Source of the DNA: Bacillota bacterium
GTDB taxonomy: Bacteria > Bacillota > Negativicutes > Sporomusales > CTSoil-080
Length of the DNA stretch: 33,690 bases
Direction of reading: 5' to 3'
NCBI GenBank assembly: GCA_017889635.1
Contig: JAGGAC010000025.1
Location: 1-33,690, forward strand
This document shows positions 1 to 7,941 of the stretch, one piece after another. Every line of letters starts with the position of its first letter. Within the stretch, counting starts at the first letter, position 1. Position numbers and translations under genes: made by a program. The notes beneath the pieces were generated by a model. The model searched no databases. It was given only the letters and a program-made list of their open reading frames with translations, and was not told the origin of the DNA.

Positions 1-174
1 GGATTCGTATTAAAAGTCAGCAATAATACATTCCGGAGAGGAGGGGTGAAAATCCTAAGATAACTTTTTGCCAGAAGCAATAAATGAAAAAGCATTTGCG
101 ATTCGCTATTGTGTAGGTTATTGGGCAGGAAAAACAGGTTAAAGATATATCCCAAAATCAAAGGAGGAGAAAAT
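1..174. other. Upstream non-coding stretch
   Basis: No convincing gene is seen here. A possible 22-residue N-terminal extension of the next gene (from 109) lacks a ribosome-binding site, whereas the ATG at 175 has a strong AAAGGAGGAG just before it. The promoter of the MFS-decarboxylase pair may lie here or upstream of the window; I could not pick a convincing -35/-10 pair. Confidence 0.4.
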
Positions 175-1380
175 ATGAGTACAACCAACCTTCAGGTTGA
201 GACAACTACGGCTAATAGCTATAGATGGGTGATACTCGCTCTGGCGACTTTAAGTTTTCTGTTTACTTTTATGTCAAGATTTAGCTGGCCGCCTTTAATT
301 CCGGTGGTAGGACCAGTATTCCATATGACCGCTGCTGAAGCCGGATCTTTTATGACCGCCTTCTATTTTGGCTATGTTATAACCCAGATCCCCGCAGGTA
401 TTCTAGCTGATAGACTTGGCTCACGGTTTATTTTGGCAGGAAGCCTTATCATACCTGGAATTATGCTTATTGCGATGGGACATATGGTTACATATAGCCA
501 GGGTTTCTGGTTTAGGTTTGTTATGGGCCTCGGCGCTGGAGCGGACATGGCGGCTGCCTCCCGGGCTTTGACGGAGTGGTTTTCGACAAGAGAACGGGTA
601 GTGGCTTGGGGTATTCTTATGGCTTCCCCAACGGCTGGACTAATGTTGCCTAACTGGGTAGTACCTGCGCTCACCAAAGGATTTGGCTGGCAGGGTGTTT
701 TTGAGATTTTTGGTGTTACGGCCATAGTTATCGGCATCTTGGTAGCGCTTTTTGTACGCGTTTCTGCTACAAGTGTGGTAAGCGGCGGCAATCCATTTGG
801 CGGACTCAAGGTTGTTTTTACCAGCAAAAATCTGATTCTGCTTGCTCTCGCAGGATTTTGCCTGATGTGGGCACAAATAGGTTTGGCTACTTGGGCCAAT
901 GCCTATTTTCATAGAATAGGTTTCAGTGTTGCGGCATCAGGGACGATCATGGTCGTTTATGGTATCGGCGGAATTTTGGCGCCGTTAACATCCCCATTTT
1001 GGATAAAAAGGTTGGGACAGATGAGAAAATTGATTTTCTGGGCGTTTCTCATACAGATTCCTCTCACAATTTGGTTCGGTACCATTCAATCGTATGAATA
1101 TTTAATGACCATGGGATTTTTCCTGGGCTATGTTACTTATCTCGTCAATTCACCGCTTAATATATTGATTACCGATGTCGCCGGCAAGGCATGGGCGGCG
1201 ACGGCGATTGGTTCCACCAATTTTATCTTTCAGTTTGCTTCAATGATTTGTCCGCTAATTGTTGGGCTTTCCATAGATTTTACGGGAACATTCTCTGCTT
1301 CATGGTACATTATTGCGTTAGGTTCATTAGTGGGCATGATTTTGATTTCATGTGTGAAGATGGAAGAAACTGCTGTCTGA
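175..1380 (+). CDS. MFS transporter, probable gallate/aromatic acid uptake
   Basis: A 401-residue major facilitator superfamily carrier with about 12 hydrophobic segments, in the inner membrane. The loop after the second segment carries the MFS motif GILADRLGSR. The start chosen is the ATG after AAAGGAGGAG; an upstream in-frame start at 109 has no such site. It ends 22 bp before a UbiD-type decarboxylase that closely resembles gallate decarboxylase, so the two are probably cotranscribed. Uptake of gallate or a related hydroxybenzoate is inferred from that neighbour. MFS substrate cannot be read from sequence alone, and export of pyrogallol is an alternative. The family call is firm; the substrate is a guess. 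Confidence 0.85.
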   Translation: MSTTNLQVETTTANSYRWVILALATLSFLFTFMSRFSWPPLIPVVGPVFHMTAAEAGSFMTAFYFGYVITQIPAGILADRLGSRFILAGSLIIPGIMLIAMGHMVTYSQGFWFRFVMGLGAGADMAAASRALTEWFSTRERVVAWGILMASPTAGLMLPNWVVPALTKGFGWQGVFEIFGVTAIVIGILVALFVRVSATSVVSGGNPFGGLKVVFTSKNLILLALAGFCLMWAQIGLATWANAYFHRIGFSVAASGTIMVVYGIGGILAPLTSPFWIKRLGQMRKLIFWAFLIQIPLTIWFGTIQSYEYLMTMGFFLGYVTYLVNSPLNILITDVAGKAWAATAIGSTNFIFQFASMICPLIVGLSIDFTGTFSASWYIIALGSLVGMILISCVKMEETAV

Positions 1381-1402
1381 TTTTAGATAGGAGGTTTAAT
1401 TG

Positions 1403-2884
1403 ATGATTAAGGTTACAGATTTTCGTTCTAGTTTGGAGTTGTTAAAGTCAATACCGGGGCAATTGATTGAGACGGATGAACCTGTACATCCGCATGCGGA
1501 GTTGTCTGGGGCTTATCGTTATGTTGGTGCCGGCGGAACTGTGAAGCGTCCCACACGCATTGGTCCCGCCATGATTTTTAATAACGTTGTGGGGCATGAA
1601 GGAGCACGAGTGGTGATTGGATTACTGGCCAGTCGTGAGAGGGTAGGTTATCTGCTGGAGGCACAACCGGATAAACTTGGCCATTTATTAAAAGATGCGG
1701 TGAAAGATCCGGTCGCCCCCGTTGTTGTGTCCAATGATAAGGCTGTTTGCCAGGAAGTTGTTCATTATGCTGACGCTCCTGACTTTGATTTGCGAAAAAT
1801 AGTTCCCGCCCCAACTAACACTGAGGAAGACGCTGGTCCGTACATTACTATGGGGATGTGCTATGCGTCTGATATTGAGACCGGAGTCTCAGATGTGACG
1901 ATTCACCGACTTTGCATACAGAGCAGGGATGAACTTTCTATGTGGATTACTCCGGGAGCCAGACACCTTGGAACTTTTTTTGAGAAGGCGGAAGCGATGG
2001 GAAAATCATTGCCAATCTCCATCAGCATAGGGGTTGACCCGGCCATCGAAATCGGTTCGTGTTTTGAAGCGCCTACTACACCTGTGGGTTATAATGAGCT
2101 TAGTGTAGCGGGAGCCATTAGAAAACGTCCGGTTGAGCTGGTTCAATGTTTAACCATTAATGAAAAGGCTATTGCTAATGCCGAATATGTCATTGAAGGA
2201 GAGATAATGGCGGGGACTCGGGTGAGGGAAGATAAAAATACAAATACCGGTAAAGCGATGCCTGAATTTCCCGGCTATACAGGACATGCACCTGCGGCTA
2301 TACCTGTTATCAAAGTTAAGGCGGTGACGCATCGCAAAAATCCGATAATGCAAACAGTTATTGGACCCAGTGAAGAACATGTCAGTATGGCGGGCATTCC
2401 GACAGAGGCCAGTATTTTAGAAATGGTGGATAAGGCTATGCCTGGCCGCCTATTGAATGTATATGCACATTCAGCAGGCGGCGGAAAATATATGGCGGTT
2501 TTGCAGTTTAAAAAGAGTGTGCCCAGTGATGAAGGTCGGCAAAGACAAGCTGCTTTATTAGCTTTCTCGGCATTTTCCGAACTTAAACATGTGGTATTAG
2601 TTGACGAAGATGTAGATCCATTTGACAGTAATGATGTATTGTGGGCGCTAAATACCCGTTATCAGGGTGATGTAGATACAATTTTTATACCGGGTGTACG
2701 TTGTCATCCGTTAGACCCTTCGGAGATGCCTGCTTACAGCCCGATGATTCGGGACCGAGGCATTTCCTGTAAGGTAATTTTTGATTGCACAGTACCGTTT
2801 AACTTGAAAGATCAGTTTGTCAGGTCGAAATTTAAAGAAGTGGATCCAAGCCGTTTTGCGCCGGATTTATTTAAGAAAAAGTAA
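1403..2884 (+). CDS. lpdC: UbiD-family gallate decarboxylase (prenyl-FMN dependent)
   Basis: Predicted to convert gallate to pyrogallol and CO2 in the cytoplasm, using prenylated FMN and a divalent metal. The 493-residue protein matches the remembered Lactiplantibacillus LpdC sequence (about 490 residues) along its whole length, with shared blocks such as HAELSG.YRY.GAGGTV, AAPTNT/PAPTNT, GKAMPEFPGY, IGPSEEHVSMAGIPTEASIL and ALLAFSAF.ELK. The UbiD R-E-E triad is recognisable: R169 in DVTIHR, and E261 and E266 in AEYVIEGE. The start is the ATG 8 nt after AGGAGG; an adjacent TTG at 1400 sits too close. It follows the MFS gene and is closed by a hairpin at 2944. No UbiX-type prenyltransferase or LpdD-like small protein is in the window, so the cofactor must come from elsewhere. 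A related hydroxybenzoate (protocatechuate) is the main alternative substrate. Confidence 0.9.
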   Translation: MIKVTDFRSSLELLKSIPGQLIETDEPVHPHAELSGAYRYVGAGGTVKRPTRIGPAMIFNNVVGHEGARVVIGLLASRERVGYLLEAQPDKLGHLLKDAVKDPVAPVVVSNDKAVCQEVVHYADAPDFDLRKIVPAPTNTEEDAGPYITMGMCYASDIETGVSDVTIHRLCIQSRDELSMWITPGARHLGTFFEKAEAMGKSLPISISIGVDPAIEIGSCFEAPTTPVGYNELSVAGAIRKRPVELVQCLTINEKAIANAEYVIEGEIMAGTRVREDKNTNTGKAMPEFPGYTGHAPAAIPVIKVKAVTHRKNPIMQTVIGPSEEHVSMAGIPTEASILEMVDKAMPGRLLNVYAHSAGGGKYMAVLQFKKSVPSDEGRQRQAALLAFSAFSELKHVVLVDEDVDPFDSNDVLWALNTRYQGDVDTIFIPGVRCHPLDPSEMPAYSPMIRDRGISCKVIFDCTVPFNLKDQFVRSKFKEVDPSRFAPDLFKKK

Positions 2885-2943
2885 CAGGATGTATGCGTCT
2901 TGAAGCAATGATTTTTTTGCAAGGAAATAATGTATCGGTAGAA

Positions 2944-2986
2944 GAGACCGTCTAAAAAGCATAAAGCTCTAGACGGTTTCGTTTTT
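2944..2986 (+). terminator. Intrinsic terminator after the decarboxylase gene
   Basis: The arm GACCGTCTA pairs with TAGACGGTTTC, with an inner AGC/GCT pair, and is followed by GTTTTTGGGG. It lies about 60 bp after the decarboxylase stop codon. Confidence 0.8.
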
Positions 2987-3042
2987 GGGGGTTGCGTCAG
3001 CCGGATTATTTTTTGGTTATTATATCTAAAAGGAAAAAAGAG

Positions 3043-3071
3043 TTGACAATCATACCAATCCACCATATATT
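3043..3071 (+). promoter_or_regulatory. Sigma-A type promoter of the binding-protein gene
   Basis: A consensus TTGACA (3043-3048) is separated by 17 bp from TATATT (3066-3071). Transcription would start near 3078, leaving a leader of about 190 nt before the ATG at 3268. The leader begins with the large palindrome at 3085-3132. Confidence 0.65.
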
Positions 3072-3084
3072 TAAATAAACGCTT

Positions 3085-3132
3085 ATAATGAAATAAGAAA
3101 AAGTTTAGATAAACATTTTCTTATTTCATTAT
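3085..3132. promoter_or_regulatory. 48-bp near-perfect AT-rich palindrome, candidate operator
   Basis: ATAATGAAATAAGAAAA on the left is exactly complementary to TTTTCTTATTTCATTAT on the right; inside, GTTT-AGAT-AAAC continues the symmetry with one mismatch. It lies directly downstream of the predicted transcription start of the binding-protein gene, which suits a repressor site; it could also fold as an RNA hairpin. The half-site AAATAAGAAAAA is repeated in the palindrome at 16276-16307, likewise just after a promoter. The regulator is unknown. Confidence 0.65.
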
Positions 3133-3267
3133 GCGATGAACTTATAAAAAAGGTTGGCGATTCCTATGGTATTTTCCTAAGGAAGGGAGGATGGATGTCT
3201 CGGACGACTTGAGAATGTTACAGCTAGGTATAATGGGTTAAAACAAGTGAGAAAAGGAGCTGTAGTG

Positions 3268-4539
3268 ATGAAGAACTGGAGTAAGGCTAAGTTAGCGCTT
3301 GCGATGCTTCTAATTGCGAGTTTAGTTGTGCTAAGCGGATGCGGTAGCCAAGCGCAGACGGCGAAACCTTCGAGAGACTATATACTGATTGGGCGTGTCA
3401 ATCCGACGACTGGACCATTGGCTTCTTTTGGGGCTGGAACACCATTTGTTGAAGAAAAGGCTATCGAAGCCATCAACAAGGAGGGGGGCATTTACATAGC
3501 TGAATATGGCAAAAAACTGCCCGTCAAACTTGTTGTTGTCGACTCTGAAAGTAATCCAACAAAAGCAGCCGAGGCAGCCAATAAGTTAATTGTTCAGGAT
3601 AAGGTAGATATACTGACCGCCGCTCATACCCCTGACACTGTCAACCCGGTTTCTGCGGCGGCGGAACGTTATAAAATCCCTTGTATAACGGTTGACTCAG
3701 CGGACTGGGTAAACGGAGGAGGCCCGCACGCTTGGGCGTTCCATGCCTTCTGGGCAGTTCCTTCTATGCTAGAAACTCAAATTGACATGTGGGATATGCT
3801 CTCCAGCAATAAAAAAGTAGGTTTTTTATATGGAACCGATCCGGATGGGGTCGTGATGTCTAAGACGATGAAAGAGAAGGTGGAAGCCCGAGGTTATACC
3901 GTTGTTGACCCTGGTCGTTTCCCATCCGATATTAAGGATTTTACCTCGATCATCAATCAATTTAAGCAAGAAAATGTCGATATTGTTGTCGGGGTAATGA
4001 CCCCGCCTGATTTTTCTACCGCACTTCGGCAAATGCATCAACAGGGCTATGTGCCCAAGGTACTTACAATGGCTAAGGCCATTCTTTTCCCTGCTGATGT
4101 AGCCGCTTTGGGAGACGATTTGGGTATGGGTCTCACTAGTGAAATCTGGTGGAGTCCTAAATTTCCTTATAAGTCTTCGCTTACCGGGCAGACGGCAGCC
4201 GAACTAGGTAAAATGTGGAGTGACTCCTTTAAGGCACAGGCTCCGGCCTCGGTGGGCTACAAACATGCCTCAGTTGAGATTGTGATTGACGTGCTAAAAC
4301 GTGCTCAGTCACTAGACAAGGAAAAGATCAGGCAGGCAATTAAGGAGACGAATCTGGATACTATAATCGGACATATTCAGTTTAACGACCAGAATTTTGC
4401 TGAGACCATGGTTGTCGGCGGTCAATGGGTTAAGGGTAAAGAGTGGCCGTGGGAGTTGAATATCATTACCAATAAAAAAGCTCCGGCAGTACCTCTTTCT
4501 CCGGAAAAAATATTTTATCTTCCGGGAACAACACAGTAA
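3268..4539 (+). CDS. ABC transporter substrate-binding lipoprotein, branched-chain/aromatic (LivK-type)
   Basis: A 423-residue periplasmic-binding-protein type 1 family member that would capture a small solute outside the inner membrane for an ABC importer. The N-terminus has a positively charged start, a hydrophobic stretch and a lipobox LSGC with Cys25, so it is a lipoprotein. The mature part has LivK-like features: GRVNPTTGPLASFG near the N-terminus, EAINKEGGI, and a VGVMTPPDF core. The ATG follows AAAGGAG; a GTG at 3247 would add 7 residues but lacks a site. It stands alone between its own promoter and a strong terminator. The liv-type permease and ATPase operon at 16628-19975 lacks a binding protein, so this is its likely partner. 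The aromatic ligand is inferred from the neighbours only. Confidence 0.85.
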   Translation: MKNWSKAKLALAMLLIASLVVLSGCGSQAQTAKPSRDYILIGRVNPTTGPLASFGAGTPFVEEKAIEAINKEGGIYIAEYGKKLPVKLVVVDSESNPTKAAEAANKLIVQDKVDILTAAHTPDTVNPVSAAAERYKIPCITVDSADWVNGGGPHAWAFHAFWAVPSMLETQIDMWDMLSSNKKVGFLYGTDPDGVVMSKTMKEKVEARGYTVVDPGRFPSDIKDFTSIINQFKQENVDIVVGVMTPPDFSTALRQMHQQGYVPKVLTMAKAILFPADVAALGDDLGMGLTSEIWWSPKFPYKSSLTGQTAAELGKMWSDSFKAQAPASVGYKHASVEIVIDVLKRAQSLDKEKIRQAIKETNLDTIIGHIQFNDQNFAETMVVGGQWVKGKEWPWELNIITNKKAPAVPLSPEKIFYLPGTTQ

Positions 4540-4544
4540 AAGTA

Positions 4545-4597
4545 AAATAAGGAGGCTATCACACTAAAATAAAAATAGTGTGATAGCCTCCTTATTT
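4545..4597. terminator. Bidirectional terminator between convergent genes
   Basis: A stem of about 22 bp (AAATAAGGAGGCTATCACAC against its complement) has a short A-rich loop and A/T tracts on both sides. It separates the binding-protein gene from the convergent LysR gene ending at 4615 and can serve both strands. Confidence 0.9.
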
Positions 4598-4614
4598 AAA
4601 ACCTTTTGGTAAGA

Positions 4615-5583
4615 TTAATTGTTTTTGGGTTTGAACTGACTACTATGGACGGCAGCTACCTCGTGCCGCATTTCCGAGCGGAGACGCAGGGCCTTAAGGG
4701 CGCTAAGGGTGTCGAGCTGGGTTGTGAAGATTGGAATCGCGGGGTTGAGATTGGTTTTCTTCCAGGCAATCATAACATCAAAAGACCGGCTGGGCGTATT
4801 CAGTCCAATGATTCTTACATCCCGCCCGGCGATTTCACGGCAGGTGCCTGGGACAATAGAAATGGCAAGGCCGGATTCGACCATGAACAGGATAGCTGCC
4901 ATTTCCCAGGCCAGGCTGACGATATTGGGCATAAAACCGCGCTCAGCGCAAAGCATGACGGTAAGGTCGTGCAGCAGATAGTCAGTATTCCGGTGAAAAG
5001 TGACGAAGCGTTCATGGGCCAACTGCGCAACGTCTACTGTATCCTCGCCAGCCAGGCGATGGTTTCGGTGTACTGCCACGCCCCAAACGTCGGTAAAAAG
5101 GTTTTTCCCGACAAGCTCGGGAAAGGCGTCAAAACCGTAGGTCATAGTAAACGCTAGATCGATGTCTTCTCGCATTAAAGCTTTGTTAACTTCGCCCCAA
5201 TTGTAGTGCTGCAGGATGAGCTCGATATTCGGATAGGCTTGCCCGAATTCCCGGATTCCTTGAGGAAGGAAATTCTCTTCGATACCGCCTAAGAAACCGA
5301 CTTTGAGACAGCCTATCTGGCCGCGGGCCGCTAGCTGAGCTTTCCTGGCGGCCTCTTCGGCCTTTGCAACGATCGTATAGGCTTCTTTCAAATAGACTTT
5401 GCCGGCTGGTGTTAACTCGAGCGGACGCTTATTGCGAATTACTAATTGGGCTTCAACTTGTTTTTCAAGCTCGGATATCTGCTGGCTGATCGCAGACTGG
5501 GATACGCCCATTATTGTCGCTGCTTCCGAAAAATTAAGATTTTCGCCAACGGCGATAAAGTACTTTAATTTTTGAATATCCAT
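4615..5583 (-). CDS. LysR-family transcriptional regulator (first paralogue)
   Basis: A 322-residue DNA-binding regulator. An N-terminal winged helix-turn-helix occupies about residues 1-60 (LKYFIAVGENLNFSEAA, then SQSAISQQISELEKQ) and is followed by a two-lobed inducer-binding domain. The start ATG follows AGGAGG. The protein is clearly paralogous to the LysR at 20209-21210: both share LPQGIREF/LPQAIRDF, YGFD.FPEL, KTLFTD/KNLFTD and a C-terminal MVAWKK/MIAWKK. It is transcribed away from the symporter-transhydroxylase operon, and a LysR-box-like palindrome lies in the divergent intergenic region. The likely role is activation of the gallate/pyrogallol genes with an aromatic inducer; the inducer is unknown. 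Confidence 0.92.
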   Translation of the reverse strand: MDIQKLKYFIAVGENLNFSEAATIMGVSQSAISQQISELEKQVEAQLVIRNKRPLELTPAGKVYLKEAYTIVAKAEEAARKAQLAARGQIGCLKVGFLGGIEENFLPQGIREFGQAYPNIELILQHYNWGEVNKALMREDIDLAFTMTYGFDAFPELVGKNLFTDVWGVAVHRNHRLAGEDTVDVAQLAHERFVTFHRNTDYLLHDLTVMLCAERGFMPNIVSLAWEMAAILFMVESGLAISIVPGTCREIAGRDVRIIGLNTPSRSFDVMIAWKKTNLNPAIPIFTTQLDTLSALKALRLRSEMRHEVAAVHSSQFKPKNN

Positions 5584-5643
5584 GATTCCTCCTGTTGTTT
5601 TCCGCAGGTCAATTACTATTAGTATAGCTATTTTAGCTTGAAT

Positions 5644-5680
5644 CGTCCAGACTGCAGAGACTGGACGGCTCTCTTTTTGT
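5644..5680 (+). terminator. Terminator-like hairpin on the plus strand
   Basis: CGTCCAG and CTGGACG form a 7-bp stem around a 10-nt loop, followed by GCTCTCTTTTTGTTG. No plus-strand gene lies directly upstream; the hairpin is 61 bp beyond the start codon of the minus-strand LysR gene. It may stop antisense transcripts running through that gene. Confidence 0.5.
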
Positions 5681-5833
5681 TGTCGCTAAAAAACAATTAA
5701 TTATAATAATTTGTTTATATAATATTATGATTTTTTATAAGCGTTTAGGTAGTGGAGGAGTAATATTGATAACAATGAATTATAAATCCGCGTAATTGCT
5801 GGGGCTATCGGTGAACAGTAAAATAATTTCAAA

Positions 5834-5881
5834 ATTTTCGAAGAAAATAGAGGATATTAGAAATTATAATAGTATTATTAG
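5834..5881 (+). promoter_or_regulatory. LysR-box and promoter element of the symporter-transhydroxylase operon
   Basis: A 15-bp perfect 6-3-6 palindrome (ATTTTC-GAA-GAAAAT, 5834-5848) fits the T-N11-A form of LysR boxes. It is followed by a 29-bp element (5853-5881) containing TATAAT and TATTAT. Positions 5853-5881 match 26 of 29 bases at 16537-16565 upstream of the liv operon, where the left part of the box, ATTTTCGAA, is also conserved. No good -35 hexamer is visible, which fits activator dependence. The rest of the intergenic stretch 5584-6126 is AT-rich and holds no gene. Confidence 0.6.
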
Positions 5882-6126
5882 TAATGGCAACGTTATCAGA
5901 TTTATCAGTTTTATTACGCTGTTAGTATTGCGGCATTAGTATGCTACTGCTGAATTAGCAAAGGTTGCACTCTCGAGTAGTTTTTGGCAATAACCGAATA
6001 ACGCATTTAGAGGTTGCTTTGTATCTAAATTTGCTCAGGGCGGTTCCGTATTTACTTAAAAGGGGGCGAGCGTAGGATAACTTCAAAAAGGCCGAATAAT
6101 TGAATGAAGGAGAGGTTGGGGTCGGT

Positions 6127-7614
6127 ATGTGGGGTCCGTTGATTATTGCCGTTGGGTATTTTGTTGTTCTTATTGGTTTGGCAAATTACTTTTTGCACAG
6201 CCGGATAAAGAACATAGTCGATTTTTCTATGGCTGGGAGGTCGCTTAATTGGGGGTTGGTTACGCTGGCTTTGGCGCTTATCCCCCATGGTTCCGGGCAT
6301 ACTATGTCGCTTTGGGAGTCGTCGTCGGTTTTAGGGGCTGCGGTTCTTTGGTGGCCGATCATCGTCGGCGGGGCCTTCATTCCAATAATAATGTTTTGGA
6401 CCGGGCCATGGATGCGCAAACTGCGGGTGGAAACGATTCCTGAGGCTATGGGGCAACTTTATGGCGATAATATGCGCTCTTTGCATTGTGTGATCCAGAT
6501 AGCCACCTGGACCGCTATTGCCATGGCTGAAACACTGGCTACGGCAGGAGCTATTTATGGATTGAGCGGTGGGATTCTTTCTTACAATCCGGGTTGTATC
6601 ATTTTGGCATTTTTGCTGATGATCAGCTACATTATCTTCGGCGGTGTGCTTGAATTGGTATGGGTCAGCGTGGTCAATGTAGTTGTCATGACTGTCGGCT
6701 CATATTTGGCTCTGTTTTTCCTCGGCGGCTGGCTTGTCTCCAATGCAGCAGGCTGGGAGGGGGTCCTTAATACTTACGCCCAGGTGGACCAGCTATGGAA
6801 GTTTGATCTGTTTAACTTTTCGCCGGAAATCGTATTTACGGTAATCATTCCGGTCGCTGTACTGCATATAGCTGCGGGTGGTGTAGCACAGGGAATGTAT
6901 ATCCCCCTTCTTTCTGCAAGAACGGACGAAGACTGCCGAAAAGGCTTCTGGATTTGCAGCCTGACTAACGTTGTTACTTGCTTTCCGTGGGTTATCATTG
7001 CATTAGTTGGGATGTCTATTCCTGCCTTTGCTGCGATAGGTCCGAAACTTATTGTCATGGAAGTAGCTCTTAAGACTATGCCACAATGGGTATATGCCCT
7101 GCTGATGGTTAGTTTGCTCACCTCGGTTCTTTCGACCGGCAGCGCTATTATCATGGGGAACTCCACCGTGTTTATCAATGATATTATTAAGCGGGTGATC
7201 AAGCCGGATATGTCTGATGCAACCAGGCTTAAGCTGATGCGGCCGGTCATTACGCTATGCGGCTTGCTCGCCGCTGTACCGGCGCTCTTCGCTCCTATTC
7301 TGTTTCCTGTCTTCTTGTGGGCATTCTCCTTCGGCATCCCCTTATTTATGATCATGCTGTTTGGTTTGGTTTGGAAGACCAGCCGGACTGCAGCCTGGAT
7401 CACCATTATCGTTACCTATATCGTGAATTTCTGGTGGACATTTGCTACTCCAGCTTGGGCTTCGCCTCCGTGGTCGCTTAACATGTATCCGGTAACCGTG
7501 TGTTCTATCGTGCTGGGGGTTGTACTGTTCGCCATTCTGCCTGGTGAACCCGGTCTGCTCCGGAGAATGAAGGCGGCCGAGGTTTCTTCCGGTGTGAATA
7601 GTCCTGCTATGTAG
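6127..7614 (+). CDS. Sodium:solute symporter (SSS family)
   Basis: A 495-residue inner-membrane carrier with about 12-13 hydrophobic segments, of the Na+-coupled solute:sodium symporter family (PutP/PanF fold). The N-terminal part shows the characteristic DFSMAGRSLNW stretch after the first span. The start is the ATG at 6127, after AAGGAGAGG; an in-frame TTG at 6100 would add 9 residues. It is the first gene of a run with two tiny membrane proteins and athL-athS, all on the same strand with short gaps, so it probably imports a trihydroxybenzene, gallate or another substrate of this pathway. The substrate is an inference; pantothenate- or acetate-type substrates cannot be excluded from sequence alone. 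Confidence 0.88.
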   Translation: MWGPLIIAVGYFVVLIGLANYFLHSRIKNIVDFSMAGRSLNWGLVTLALALIPHGSGHTMSLWESSSVLGAAVLWWPIIVGGAFIPIIMFWTGPWMRKLRVETIPEAMGQLYGDNMRSLHCVIQIATWTAIAMAETLATAGAIYGLSGGILSYNPGCIILAFLLMISYIIFGGVLELVWVSVVNVVVMTVGSYLALFFLGGWLVSNAAGWEGVLNTYAQVDQLWKFDLFNFSPEIVFTVIIPVAVLHIAAGGVAQGMYIPLLSARTDEDCRKGFWICSLTNVVTCFPWVIIALVGMSIPAFAAIGPKLIVMEVALKTMPQWVYALLMVSLLTSVLSTGSAIIMGNSTVFINDIIKRVIKPDMSDATRLKLMRPVITLCGLLAAVPALFAPILFPVFLWAFSFGIPLFMIMLFGLVWKTSRTAAWITIIVTYIVNFWWTFATPAWASPPWSLNMYPVTVCSIVLGVVLFAILPGEPGLLRRMKAAEVSSGVNSPAM

Positions 7615-7647
7615 AGGCGAACGCAAGCTTGTCAGGAGGGATAAGAA

Positions 7648-7752
7648 ATGTGGGTTTTAAAGTTATTCGCCCAGGAACTCATCTTGACCCTGGTCTTAGG
7701 TTTCGTTCTATACGGGTTTTGGCGTCTGGCCAATCCCGGGAAAAAGTGGTAA
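7648..7752 (+). CDS. 34-residue single-span membrane protein, possible symporter subunit
   Basis: The ORF starts at an ATG preceded by AGGAGGG and encodes 34 residues: a short N-terminus, one hydrophobic span (LILTLVLGFVLYGFW) and a basic tail ending NPGKKW. It lies 33 bp after the SSS symporter and 18 bp before a second small membrane ORF. Small membrane partners of SSS carriers are known (for example YhdT with PanF), but I do not recognise this sequence as belonging to such a family. The strong ribosome-binding site and conserved spacing make it a credible gene. Confidence 0.65.
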   Translation: MWVLKLFAQELILTLVLGFVLYGFWRLANPGKKW

Positions 7753-7770
7753 GGATGGAGGAAAAGTAAA

Positions 7771-7875
7771 ATGGGGGTTGATGTTGGAGTTGCCGCTTAT
7801 CTATGCGGGATAATGATTGTTCTTGCTCTTGTTTGCGCTATCGGTCAAATGCACCAAAAAGCGAAACAGAGATAG
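7771..7875 (+). CDS. Second 34-residue single-span membrane protein
   Basis: The ATG follows ATGGAGGAAAAG, a good ribosome-binding site, with 18 bp from the previous stop. The 34 residues consist of a short acidic start, one hydrophobic span (AAYLCGIMIVLALVCAIG) and a polar, basic tail (HQKAKQR). It lies between the symporter and athL in the same orientation. I do not recognise a family. With its neighbour it may form an accessory part of the symporter; an independent role is equally possible. Confidence 0.6.
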   Translation: MGVDVGVAAYLCGIMIVLALVCAIGQMHQKAKQR

Positions 7876-7941
7876 ATGCCAAGGTTTAAGCACTAGCATC
7901 AGACGCTTGTTTGCAAAAAAAATATTTAAGGGGGTACAAAT

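Noticed and set aside
4606-5157. Plus-strand frame of 183 codons opposite the first LysR gene.
   Set aside because: It mirrors the LysR coding sequence, has no ribosome-binding site and has no recognisable domain.
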